DNA from: Liolophura sinensis
Taxonomy: Eukaryota; Mollusca; Polyplacophora; Chitonida; Chitonidae
Assembly: GCF_032854445.1 (NCBI RefSeq)
Contig: NC_088302.1
Location: forward strand, 3,963,338 to 4,027,337
DNA length: 64,000 nt
Direction: 5' to 3'
The notes beneath the pieces are model-generated. The model worked only from the letters and a program-made list of their open reading frames with translations, was not told the DNA's origin and ran no database searches. This document shows positions 13,701-24,339 of this stretch, one piece after another (within the stretch, counting starts at the first letter, position 1; every line of letters starts with the position of its first letter). The position numbers were made by a program, and so were the translations under genes.

Positions 13701-16700
13701 CAGTTTGACCCGCTTAACACTAGATATTCTAAAACTGCTGTAAAATGACATTAACCTGCAATACACAGAGTACCATACTCCAGTCCTGTTCCTTAACTTC
13801 ATTGTGAGAGATGGACTGGGAATCTGTTGATTTCTCTGTTCTTACTTTGTACCAGTCTTGGTGAGAATAAGTGAAGCTTGTGTGGCCATTTGCACGGTCT
13901 TACCTTCATTAAAGGACAATTGTTATGCCAGTGTGCTGTGCGATTCTCTAAGTCACTCACGGTAAAGTTTATCATGTAATTTGCGAATTGAAATTGTTCC
14001 CGTATGACAGGAAGACAGTGCATTCTGGGCAGAGCGTCCGGCATCTCCGCAGGTCTTGGATGCTGCTGTCAAGGATGTGGTGTATCTGCGGGAACTGAGG
14101 CGCGTCCTCATGGAGAAGATGATGATGGAGTACACAGCAGGTGTGGACATCTTCCTCAACAACGTCAGAGATGCCACCAGTACTGAGGCACAGAAAATGA
14201 AGGTACTGAAGATAGAAATCTCCATTGTTATTTATAGTATGAGTTCATCATGTTGCCGATACCATATGCTTGTAAGTTGTACATCTGCCTTGGATCCTGA
14301 GTTTTGCTGAAGTTGTAAATTCAATTAATATACTTTTGTCCAAGTGATACCTGGTGTGTACATGTTTTCATCTACTCATTGAAGTAGATCCCAGTGCTGC
14401 GCCTTCCAAACTGCAAGTAGGTGGTTTGATGTCCCCTGCATCAATTCGGATTATTTAAAATGTCAACAACAGAAGAATAACGACAGAATTTGGTGATCAA
14501 ACATCAAAAAATCTACTCGACTACTCCACTGTGGTACGTTCGCTGCAGGCATCTGGGTCTTCGTTTTGTGTATAACACAGAGAACAGGAGACAATCACTA
14601 TACTTTTACAGCTAATTTTGAGATTATTCCATGTTCAAGTGTGGCTTGCGACTCCAATAACACAAGGCAGGATACTGTAGACTTACATACATATCCTATA
14701 AATGCCACAAAGTGAGAAAATATGGGCCAGATTTCATTAAAAACGCCCTTTGATTTACAGGGAACTCTGTCGTAATGGTATGAGTCATACCTTCTGAAAG
14801 AAAAGGTGGAAGGACGAGCCTTACAATATCCCCCCCAAAAACAAGGGAAAAAGAAAAGATGTCCAGACTTTCACTCCCAGAATGTAAAAGTTGTTTAGCT
14901 ACTTGCTTGTGTAAAACAGCAGGCTGTGACACAAACTGTGGGGAGCTGCTAGCCTTTGCCCAACAATGGCCACGAAGTTACAGGGCGACTCCAGCTCAGT
15001 TCACACCTCATCAAGCCCCTAAAGCAAACCTAGGCAAAATTTAAATTGGCATTTCTCTGTGCTATCAAGCGCTGTTTCCATTCAGTAGAATACAAATTTA
15101 TTTATTTTGCGGGTGACACTTTTTTGAAACATAAAAGATTAGTTCCATTATTAGTTTCTCCGGTGTTAGTGACAGGCTGTCGTCGTCACTGCAACTCACA
15201 ATCCGCTGGCTGTACTGCACGGATCCCTCGTGTCATAGCCTATATCACTTGACTTGGCTATAAAAAGTTCAATTGGACTACAAAACCTTGCCAAATTCTT
15301 CACAGATACTACCATAATTCCTTCTACACAACTCTTTCTAAATATTTGTTGTTAAACTGTTTTACTTATATGATTTCCTGGGTGCTAATTATGAGGTGTA
15401 CACATAAATTAAGTTATACGATGGCTTCTGGAAAAGCACACAGTGGGCAGGCCTAATGCATGGATTCGGCAATGCTTTGCAGGACTTGTCAATACGTAAT
15501 CCTCAACAGATCTTACAGACATGACATCACCCGGCCAGGGCTCCTCGGTCGACAAGACAGGCATGATGATCAGACTTTTTTTTTTTTTTTTTAATGGAAC
15601 TAGTTGACTTTTACAAAATTCAGTTTACAGACTAACATGACATAAATATTATGTCTAGGGAACAATTATTGTGAAAACAAAGTCATTGGGGATCTCTTTT
15701 AAAGACCCAGGCTCTGGGTGATCTCCCTTTGTTCTTAGACCTTGTCAGTTCATGTGAGAGTCGCATTCATAGTAAATCATCATAAACTAAGCTCCTTGGT
15801 GTGCAGACTGAAGTACAGGGGGGTTAATAACTGATGAAGTTACATGTGATTTACTGTAAATCACATCAAATTTCATGGAGGACTATAGGTGATTAACTAT
15901 AAGTTACAGTGGTCTATACTTTCCTAAGTGTGTGTCAATGCATGGTGTTTTAAAGGGAAAAAAATTACACAGATTCATTGCTCAGAGTCCAGTATTTTGT
16001 CAGTGCACATTCAGTGATAAACAGTACATGTATATTATACTGACATGTAAACTGCACACACATTGCTGCAATCACCCTCTTGGTAGTCAGGATAGATCTT
16101 CTGGCTGACCTTATATGTATGTTTGTGCTGTGACTGATGAAGTTATGCCAATTCTTCATTTTGTACCAGGTATTTTCTTCTCCATGAACTAAAGTTTGCA
16201 TCTAAATATGGAATGGAGTGTGTTGTGCATTCCTCATTATTACACAAGTGGGAACTCAGATATGGGTGTCAGTTTTACAACTGTTTCACAAGAGAACATT
16301 TTAGAAGCTTCAGGAACCCAGCTACGTAATGTAATTCTGTTTTCTCTCACACAGGAATTTAGCCATTTAATGTATTTCTGTTTTGTCTCACATAGGAATC
16401 CTGCCACTTAATGTAATCCCATTCTCTCTTACACAGAAATCCACCCACTTAATGTATTTTTGTTTTCTCTTCCACAGAAATCCACCCACTCAATGTATTT
16501 CTGTTTTGTGCACACAGGAATCTTGCCATTTAATGTTTCTCTTTTTTTTTTCTCTCACAGGAATCCACCCACTCAATGTATTTCTGTTTTCTTTCACACA
16601 GAAATCCCCCCACATAATGCATTCCCATTTTTTGTCACACAGAAATCCACCCACTGCATCTATCTCTGTTTTTTTTCTCACACAGGATCCAGCCACTAAA

Positions 16701-18633
16701 TGTAATCCTGTTCTCTTTCTCACAGGAATCCTGCCACTAAATGTCATTTTGACTTCTTTCTCACAGGAATCCAGCCACATAATGTACTTCTGTTTTCTGT
16801 CTCACAGGAATCCAGTCACTTGTTGCCAGTTACCTTCAATCATCTTTCACATCTCACCTACCAATCCAAGATTAAAAACCAACCTCATAAGATTGACAAG
16901 GATCCAAATGGTTTTGTGGAAAATTTCCGAACATTTGACAAATCGTTATTTTTCAACCAAGGAGGGCCATCATCTTTGGACAAAGGCAAACCAGAACCAA
17001 AATCAGGTATCTTTTCTATATCCAAGTCCTAGAAAATGTTTAAATTTTTGTTACTTTCTTCTGAAAAATGTATTATGATTTTTTCTGATTTCATCCAGAC
17101 ATAAAAATTACTACTGTCATATGTCAAAATGAAATTTTCTGGAGTAGAATGTTGAATACCAAGCAAACAAATGAAGACTTTCCTCGGACAGCTTTGAATA
17201 ACTTTTTCATGGAACACCTTGTCATAATTGCAATACGTGGGTTCACGTCCTGCATTTACATGCGGTTGTGAGATAATACATCTAGATAGTACAAATGGTT
17301 TTTCGTTTGTCAGCTTGGAATTCATTGTTTGAAACCCAAATTGAATTTTATTTCAGATCTAATACCACCAGGCTGTGATGACCAAGAACGGCTTCCAGTA
17401 GAACCATTACCGAGAAATCTCTCCACCGAGTGTTCTACAGATAAAGGGGCACAGGCCACTGGGTCTCCCAAAGGACAGGATCTGCCTGGGGAGAAGATTG
17501 CAGCAGGTCGAGGAAGCATCATATCCCGTGACACTGCCTTTGTCATCCCTGGAACTGGACAATACCAATCTCAGGAACCGGCTAAAACTGGTCCCTGCCA
17601 GAGTGACAATCTGGATTCCAGTCAGACAAAACCTTCCCCAAATGAATCACTGGAGTCAAATGAGAGTGATAGGGCTCATGTTCCAGTGTGGAGTAGTCTG
17701 ATAGAACCCCAGACCTCTGATCTCTCAGGGTTGATTCTCAAACCCCCGGGTGTTCAGGAGAAGATGAAAAAGACGTCGAACAGGCAGAATGACGCATGGC
17801 CTGATGGGAAACGTGTTCACCAAAACCTTGTTGAAAGTTACCCACAGGACACTGGGACATTTGAGTGTTCCGACCCATCTCTCAGTTTAACCCGTTCAGA
17901 AGATCTTGAGAAAAACTGTTTTGATGTGATTCCTTCGGGGAGATTTCAAGCCAAATCTGTCAGTTGTAGTGTTGAACCATGTTTAGATCTTCACTGTGTT
18001 ATTGTTGGTGACATGGACACATCTGTTCCAGTTCAAGAGGCTGGTAAACCTTTGTCGTGTCCAGACAGTCAAGTTACATGTACAAGTGACACAGGTGCAC
18101 TAGGGAAAGTGTCCAGTGGAACCGTACCTTACGGCAGCAAAGTGGGACGAACTCGCTTCTCAGACCCCTCTCTCACAGGGACTATGATCTGTAATGTCAA
18201 CATTCCTTGTCCTTACACGATAGAAAGCCATGTCAATGCACGTTTGGAAAACGAGCATTCCCCAGGAGATGTGCTGTGTCTCAGTGGAGCTGTATCAGAA
18301 GGCATATTAGGGAGCAGTCATTTTGATCAACTTGCAAGGACAGGACAAGGTTCTTATGTGAGTACTCAAAGCTCTCGTACCAATCATACCAGCCAACCTG
18401 TGCTTGATGGTGCACAAGGAAGGTCCGGTGTGGCTATTTCCCAGTCTGCTGGTGAGGTTACGCGAGGTGAGCCTAGTACCGAACTGTCAGCAGCTTCCAA
18501 AGGGACAGCAGATCTTCCGAAAAACCCAGTCAGCAAACTGCAGCTCCTGCTTCAAATGGTGAACTCTGGAAACCACTCATTGACAGGACTTTGTGACAGT
18601 ACCTGTACAAAGAGTAGGGCCAACAAAGCATAA
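4752..18633 (+). CDS. EXD1: EXD1-like piRNA biogenesis protein, 11 exons
   Basis: Exons inferred: 4752-4866, 6748-6816, 7132-7189, 9221-9360, 9535-9650, 11228-11332, 13044-13124, 13512-13655, 14011-14202, 16808-17006, 17357-18633. All have GT-AG borders, the phases agree, and the total is 2496 bp (831 aa). Residues 1-80 form an LSm-like domain (ARVRISTEDGIYEGNIHLVD). Residues about 165-330 form a DEDD-type 3'-5' exonuclease fold (DHVFLFDVKT, VMHNCRLPSDML, NIFDTQVADVFVYR). The catalytic DxE is DVK (D177, K179) and the usual HD is HN (H204, N205), as expected for EXD1, known as a nuclease-dead scaffold for PIWI-guided piRNA biogenesis. The final exon encodes about 425 Ser/Thr/Pro-rich residues with no domain I recognise. 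The start is the first ATG leading directly into the LSm strand. A repeat array of acceptor-like units sits before exon 10. Confidence 0.85.
6280..6546 (+). mobile_element. tRNA-derived SINE, AATAAATAAA-tailed family, near full length
   Basis: It lies in EXD1 intron 1. The head has pol III box A-like GTTAGCACGCCTG and box B-like GTTCAAGTCC. The body contains TTTCCTCCCACCAT and the 3' end AATATTCTTGAGTATGG, followed by AATAAATAAAT. Many partial copies of the same family occur across the window on both strands. Confidence 0.8.
6565..6622 (+). mobile_element. Diverged SINE tail fragment (ACTC-tailed family)
   Basis: It matches the core CATATGACTGAAAAATTGTTAAG of the family at 3635, but the ACTC tail is lost. 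It sits directly after the other SINE in EXD1 intron 1. Confidence 0.55.
8803..8903. repeat. 18-bp tandem repeat in EXD1 intron 3
   Basis: About five and a half copies of GCTTGTCACRGATGCAGCT-type units, nearly identical, with an A/G alternation. The repeat is non-coding in context. Confidence 0.85.
12187..12258. repeat. 18-bp tandem repeat in EXD1 intron 6
   Basis: Four near-perfect copies of AATACTCTGATAAAGTAG. Short open frames run through it on both strands only because 18 is a multiple of three. Confidence 0.85.
12585..12725. repeat. ~45-bp tandem repeat in EXD1 intron 6
   Basis: Three copies of a unit containing GCATTGATGAGCCAAGCC and TATCTCTACCTGT. The spacing is uneven because one copy lacks the TCAGTGTTCTTT part. 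Confidence 0.75.
16310..16807 (+). repeat. 41-bp tandem repeats shaped like 3' splice acceptors
   Basis: About twelve copies of a unit that reads GGAATCCAGCCAC, then AATGTA, then a T-rich run, then CTCACACAG or CTCACAG. The last unit runs into the real acceptor at 16806-16807, and exon 10 opens with GAATCCAGTCAC, which is the repeat's own start. The array therefore appears to be an expansion of the intron 9/exon 10 border. Many copies keep a polypyrimidine tract and an AG. The unit is near 41 bp, not a multiple of three, so use of different copies would change the reading frame. Confidence 0.85.
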
Positions 18634-19685
18634 GACGTCTCCATCAAAACAGTGTGCAATGTTCTTTAACATTTCAAATATCATCATGTGTAAACATACT
18701 CCTAGCTCATGATATTTATGTTGTGTTTATTACTCAGGAACAGCAATACTGACTTTATTTTATTACACCTGGGGTACAGTCAAATGTGCCAAAGTAACAG
18801 CTGTTGTAAGATTATTTCATGTTAATCACGTTCAAAGCAATCAGATCATAGTCTGAAGTGTAACTTCATACCTGGTGAGTGGAGACTCTGATTTAAAGCT
18901 GATGTCTAGGTCATAGGTCAGTTAAGTGCAAATTAGGCTCCGCGCTTTTGGTAGTGGTATTATGTTCAACACTGATAGTGTAGCTTAGCTTATGCAGCAG
19001 TTCTGTATTCCTTTTAACATCTGTGAGACAGAAGAATTTATTTAGAGTAGTGTGCTACATCACATTTGGCATGGGAAATCCTTGCAAGAATATTTCAAGT
19101 GGATTGTTATTGAACAGCACCTATTTTCATACGTGTAGGTGCCAGCATGTTGAAAGATAGCTTTTGGTCAAGTTCTGTTTGTGCGGTCAGATTTGTTTTG
19201 TGATGCTTTAGTTGTTGTGCCCTCAACTCAGAGCAGTCAGTGGGAAGGATTAACTGGAGATAAAGATACTAGTATCTTAGAGAATTAAAAAAGTTTTAAA
19301 GATAATTGTTCATTAGAACTTTTTAAGAACGTGCTATTTGAAATATTGCCGTAAACGGGACGTTAAGGTTTTTATTTCTTTCTTATTGTTATTCTAGTGT
19401 GATCATACATTTTGAAATCAAGGTGTGCTTAGCGAAGTGTGTTTTTAGACATAACTTTCAGTTTGCTTGTGGTAGGTTTTATATGTAGTTTTAAGCAGAT
19501 ATTTCCCTATACAGTGATTTGTAAAGTGAGACATATTAAGTAATTCGCAATGGTATTCCTGTTCAGCTGCCTGGCCTTGACCTCTGGACGTGAACATGGC
19601 ATCACTTTATAATGGTATCAACTCCACTTCCGTCATTGTGACGGTGAGACTCTTTTTTTTTTTTTTTTTTTTCTTTTTTTTCCAG
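18634..19685 (+). other. Probable EXD1 3' UTR and downstream DNA
   Basis: No open frame of note follows the EXD1 stop. A long T run (about 19651-19682) precedes the SINE at 19686. Transcript end unknown; a candidate AATAAA lies at 20234-20239, beyond the SINE. Confidence 0.4.
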
Positions 19686-20022
19686 CCCCTGACAGCACAG
19701 CACAGCGGTAGATCCAGGGTCAATCCTGGGTCGAGTCACACCTAAGACTTTAAAAGAGGATGTTGTAACTTCCTCGCTTGGCGTTCAGCATGAAGGGAAT
19801 AGTGCAACGACTGGTTGACCCGCATCAGTATAATGGCTCAGGCGGGGCGCCTTGCTTGCCTTTGGTAAAGCGTCTCAGTGAGGCAGCACTAGATGAAAGA
19901 CCGGTGGAAATCCGTCCTGCAACAAGGAGGCATATTACATGCACTCAAAGGATTCCTTCATCGTCATATCACTGAAAAATTGTTAAGTACGACCTTAAAC
20001 CCCAAGCACTCACTCACTCACT
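19686..20022 (+). mobile_element. tRNA-derived SINE (ACTC-tailed family)
   Basis: The body and tail align along most of their length with the copy at 35382-35722 (shared GGTAGATCCAGGGTCAAT, CTTCCTCGCTTGGCGTTCAG, GTGGAAATCCGTCCTGC, GAAAAATTGTTAAGTACG and the ACTC tail). The first bases of the tRNA-like head are altered or missing here. Confidence 0.85.
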
Positions 20023-20233
20023 GGTTTTTTTACGTATCCCAATAGGTAGTCATCTGATATTTTCGAGAAATGCCCAGTTCCTTTTAATTATTTATTGATT
20101 TATTTTCTTCACACTTTAGCAAGTTACTGACATGGCGTACATTTTGATGTTATCTCATTTTACAGATTATAGATTTGAACACAAAGTTATGGAGACACTT
20201 CTAACGTGTGCACAGTACTTCGATTTTGCATAC

Positions 20234-20239
20234 AATAAA
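20234..20239 (+). promoter_or_regulatory. Candidate poly(A) signal AATAAA for EXD1
   Basis: This AATAAA lies about 1.6 kb after the EXD1 stop codon, past a SINE. It is only one of several possible ends. Confidence 0.25.
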
Positions 20240-20299
20240 GGGTCTAAAATCTGTAGAAATTCCTTCAAAACGGTGACCAAATCAGCACAAGGCTAACTA

Positions 20300-21220
20300 T
20301 ACCTCTGGTACTGGAAGCTACTGTAGGTGCAGTAATCTTAAATCGTGTGGCATGTACATATAACTCCTAAGTCTTGGAGCTAGTGTTTACATTTTGATCG
20401 ATAGATGCATGTTGATGAGGTATCAAAACGGAGAGCTCTCCCGTTTTATTGTAACTTTGTCGCTATTTACCTTATATTGACTACAAACATAGGTATGTTA
20501 CGTTTTTCAGATTTCTAGCTAAATTTTGTATGGAAACCTTGAACAATATGGAGGTCACACAGGAATCACCATGATAAGGCAGGAAGTAATGTCAAAAAAC
20601 AAAAAACTCTGTCTCAAACTTTGTTTCTAATAATACCTGTTATACATATATTCTCGTGGTAAATTATGCAGAGTATGATCCTGCGGACACCTGACAAAAT
20701 TTTCTTGATTAATGCTTGATTACAGATTACAGGACTGCTGAAGAACATTTGTGGCTGAGGTTAGGCCTAAACAAGCCTGTGAGTGTTGGACAAGTTTGGC
20801 CAATTTTGTCCAGTGGTGACAGAGAAGTCAAGCAAATTTCGGAAGCAGCACATGCGCTGTAAGGAGTATTTCTACTGGCCTGGGTTATTCTGTAAATGCT
20901 GCCCTTGGAACTGATTCTGTTGCCAGTTTTAAGAGTTTCTGTTTTGTTATTGTGAAGGATCTAAGGATCCACAATGTTAATGGTTATTAATTTCAGTGAC
21001 AAGTTGTCCACTGGTAAAAATTTTTATTGTAAAATTGTTATTAAAAATTATGTGCTGTGAGGTTCCTCCTTAGAGAATAGTTAGAGAAATCTTCATTTGC
21101 GTAATAAAAATGTAATACATTTAACTGTTAAAGGGGAAGAAAATTTAAATATCAGTCAAATACCTTTGAAAAGAGTATGTCTTTCCTCGCAAGTGCATGC
21201 CATAAAAAATTCGAATATGT
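20300..21220. other. No gene seen
   Basis: AT-rich non-coding sequence between EXD1 and the orphan minus-strand exon. No repeat family or coding frame is recognised. Confidence 0.4.
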
Positions 21221-21223
21221 ACC

Positions 21224-21496
21224 TCAAGTTGATAAATTATTAATAAAGTCAGCGCCAACATCCGCTGTAGGGGACTCCATTTCCGCCCAAGAACTAGTCC
21301 TGAAGTCTTCTGTGTTAGGATGAGAATTGCCGTCGGAAACCGCCGAAGTGCAGTTCGTACATTTCAGGTAGAACCCTTCTTCCGAGAAGGTAGAGAACAG
21401 TACAGTTCGTTTTCCGCTTGACAATCGGGAAACCGGAATGTTGGACGTAGGTTCCGAATTTACGGACAAGCCGGCAGTTTTAATGGCTCTCTTTGA
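21224..21496 (-). CDS. Orphan terminal coding exon, gene unknown
   Basis: On the minus strand an acceptor-like TGCCTCTCAG is followed by a 91-codon frame in phase 0, beginning SKRAIKTAGLSVNSEP and ending VGADFINNLST before a stop. Ser/Thr/Asn are frequent, acidic clusters are present, and a CTNC motif occurs. There are no stops in the frame and the base use is visibly less AT-rich than the flanks, which is why I think it is coding. It reads like the cytoplasmic or disordered C-terminus of a larger protein. I could not find the preceding exons between 21.5 and 27.4 kb, so they may lie further away or this may be a remnant. No function can be given. Confidence 0.35.
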   Translation of the reverse strand, partial: SKRAIKTAGLSVNSEPTSNIPVSRLSSGKRTVLFSTFSEEGFYLKCTNCTSAVSDGNSHPNTEDFRTSSWAEMESPTADVGADFINNLST

Positions 21497-21499
21497 CTG

Positions 21500-22920
21500 A
21501 GAGGCAGCACACCCTCTGCATAAATTCCAGGGTGTTAAAGATGGATTCAGCTATTTATGCCAGCTTTGCCGTTTTTAGGCTTTACGTGTATGGCGAGGGA
21601 AAATCGCAAAATTATGCAGCAGGTACCACCAGATAGAAAAAAAATGTGCTCTTTTTCAGCCTGTAGTGTCATGTTTTTAAGTTTTCTTCTCCTTTAAGCT
21701 TCAAAAATCTTTGAAAGCTGAGGTGATTTTTTTGGGACGATGGTTTCTTCCCAATTAGGTCTGATGTAGTGGACGTCTTTTCTGCATGTAAAGCTGTTTT
21801 TTAGTGCAGCATGAACTTCTGTGATTTCATCGGTTATTGTTGACTAGGGGATAATGTGACAAGATTTGTCCTTTTGCTATGCAATTAATTATCTGTATTT
21901 TGCCTATGTGAACAGACTCATTCCGTCTTGTGAAGAAGTATATTTTTGTATCATAGACTGTTTACAACAATGCCATGGATAATGGGCGCGAAAATCACAG
22001 ACATTGTCTTATCCTCTTTTATACGTCATTGTTCAGGTGTTTTCTAAGTGATGATGACATGTACATGTATCATTGTGTTGAGAAAGTCGGTTGTGTGAAC
22101 AGTAGAAATTCTGAAACTTCTGCCATGTCTCATGTATAATATTGGCGCTCAAACATAACGACAAGTGAACGTAAACAGATTTGTCAGCAAACGTTAACCC
22201 TTCATATCCAGGAGACTTCCATTTCATATACGTGAAATAATTCTACGAAGCTCACAAGTGAGATGATGGGATATTATCATTAAAACCCATATATTCTGAC
22301 AGCTTTCATAATGAATGGATTATACGTGTCGGTGAGTTTCTTCTGTCCATGTTAGTGACATTCAGCAAGTGCGAAGAAATCTATGAGCAGATTCCTTGTG
22401 CATAGACGTGGTGTATAGGTATCCATCAAAGAGAACAGTCTGTGGTCGAGACGAATGTCCCAATGTAAGGGAATGTAAAATACGTTCAGCACAGAGTAAC
22501 ACCAGAGCGGCAATGACTGGGTGATATCTGACAAATAGTCACAGCTAACCTGTGAAATCCGGCCTCTTCTCAGTTTACCTCTGTTAGATTCTTATTTAAA
22601 CTGTTCATGTAAATGCTTAACAAGTAATAACATGCACGCCTCCTAGTACTATGAATTAAGCCGAAATAGGGGAAGAATAAAAATGCGACGATTCCATTAG
22701 AGGGATTAGCCATTTATCGCAAAAATGCCCCCCTTGATTTATTATCTGGAAGTTGGAAGGACTGCTCCCTTGAGGAATTAACTGGGTGTTCCCACCTCCA
22801 CCCTCAAAGGATTGTCCACTGATACGTTGCATACATGTCTTTATCGACCATAAATGTAATCTAAATATTTCGCATGAACCTGAAGGCCAGAGAAAATTAT
22901 TGTCCTATACAGTTACTATA
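21500..22920. other. No gene seen
   Basis: Non-coding, with short unremarkable frames only. It could be intron of whatever gene owns the exon at 21224-21496. Confidence 0.35.
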
Positions 22921-22924
22921 CTGA

Positions 22925-23310
22925 AGAAAAATATAAACTCAACACTTTTGTTTTTGCAATATTTCGCAACATAATTCTGTGATTTTTGTCAATATTGTAC
23001 CGAGGGATGGCCAACAGGAAACCCCTTCACCAGTGTACATTCCAGTCTCCAAAACCAATGTATAGATTTCAATCCTATTCACCATTTTGACTCGTCAGGC
23101 AGTTGTGGCCCTATCTATAGTGTCCAGTGATCTGTAAGGTCGTCCCTGGCTGTACAGAAGGTCACCCGAACGGTACAACTTCTGTCACTTAGGCACGATG
23201 CCACATATGCCACAAAACCAACGAGATCGCAACATCGGTATCCTCGACGCTGGCACGACCCTAAGACTTGTCGGCAGAGCCCTTAACGTTAACGTGTCAA
23301 CAATTAGTTT
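22925..23310 (+). mobile_element. Truncated Tc1/mariner-like DNA transposon, 5' part
   Basis: The left end resembles Tc1-type termini with AATATAAACTCAACACTTTTG. From the ATG near 23198 a frame reads QRDRNIGILDAG and then LVGRALNVNVSTI, the helix-turn-helix DNA-binding start of a Tc1-like transposase. The similarity ends abruptly near 23310, so the DDE catalytic domain and right terminus are absent. It is a dead remnant. Confidence 0.6.
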
Positions 23311-23655
23311 TCGCGTTTCGCCTACTTTGCATTTCGCCTACCTAAAGCCGGTTAGGTGAATAGCGGTCTAGATGGATTAGATGTCCTCGACCGGTGTTCA
23401 TGGGCGACGTCAAGTTCCGGGTAATATCGCGGAATTGCCTTTGGCTCTCACACCGGGAAAACCGAATGTCACAATTGACCATCTCATAGGGCCTTTGTGT
23501 TGACGATGTGTAACAGTGCAGCAGACAAACAGCGGACATTCTCTGTAATGAAGAGTTGAATTTCCCAAACTGACCCCACCCCTGTTTCCTAACCTGCCCC
23601 TGCCTCAGCATACACAAATAGCTGTGTATGCTGGTGTAGGGAAAGGAAAGTTCTA

Positions 23656-23875
23656 GCCGCATATAGTGGTGCGATTTGTCACATCGACTAGTATGGTAAA
23701 ACAGGATCACCGATACTTCATGTAAGATGGCTTATAGTGGTGCGATTTGTCACATTGACTTGTGGAATGGTAGTATAGGATCACTAATACTTGATATTAA
23801 ACCGCTTATAGTGGTGCCATTTGTCTCATCGACTCTTCGAATCGTACTCTAGGATCAGCCATGCTTCACGGACCG
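23656..23875. repeat. ~74-bp tandem repeat, three copies
   Basis: Three diverged units each contain TATAGTGGTGCGATTTGTC or a close variant, then CATCGACT, then AGGATCA. They start near 23656, 23728 and 23806. Confidence 0.7.
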
Positions 23876-23984
23876 TGAACAGACAACACACAGGTTAATG
23901 GCAAAATGACAGGGAATATACGTAACTGTCTTTCATTTTGTACCAGGGGCATAATTGTGACCTGAATACTGATTTATGGGAAAG

Positions 23985-24325
23985 ACCGCCCCTAATGGTT
24001 ACAGCGTCCGCCTCGAAGTAGAGCGTCGGGAGACCTGAGATCAAACCCGGGCCGGACCACACCAAAGACTTTAAAAATGCATGGTACTTAATTGTTGCGG
24101 CTATGTTTCGCGCTCAGCGTTAGTAGGGTAGAGTAACATAACTGGCTGGCCCGCTGTCAGTAGAATGTGACAGGGTGGGGTGTCGTGTCTGATGCTTTCG
24201 GCATGATACTTCAGTGCCGGCAGCATTTTGGCAGTATGCATCGCCCTGCCTCAAGAAGACATAGTCTATGTGCGCACACCTATTGACTCCCCGTCGTCAT
24301 ATGAATAATTATTAAGTACGAAGTA
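23985..24325 (+). mobile_element. tRNA-derived SINE, diverged subfamily
   Basis: The head has box A-like TGGTTACAGCGTCCG and box B-like GATCAAACCCGGGCC. The body shares GACTTTAAAA, CGCTCAGCGT and TGGCTGGCCCG positions with the ACTC-tailed family, and the end has CCGTCGTCATATGAATAATTA. The ACTC tail itself is lost. Confidence 0.7.
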
Positions 24326-24339
24326 ATACTACAAACATA

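Noticed and set aside
15572-15800. Retroposed transcript suggested by a long T run (poly(A) on the minus strand)
   Set aside because: No coding sequence, poly(A) signal or target-site duplication was found next to the run.
16383-17078. A 231-codon plus-strand frame over the acceptor-repeat array
   Set aside because: It is out of frame with EXD1 exon 10 and its repeats (YFCFLSHRNP) are shadows of the 41-bp DNA repeat.
23342-23710. 122-codon minus-strand frame after the Tc1-like remnant
   Set aside because: There is no recognisable domain, and it partly overlaps the 74-bp tandem repeat.
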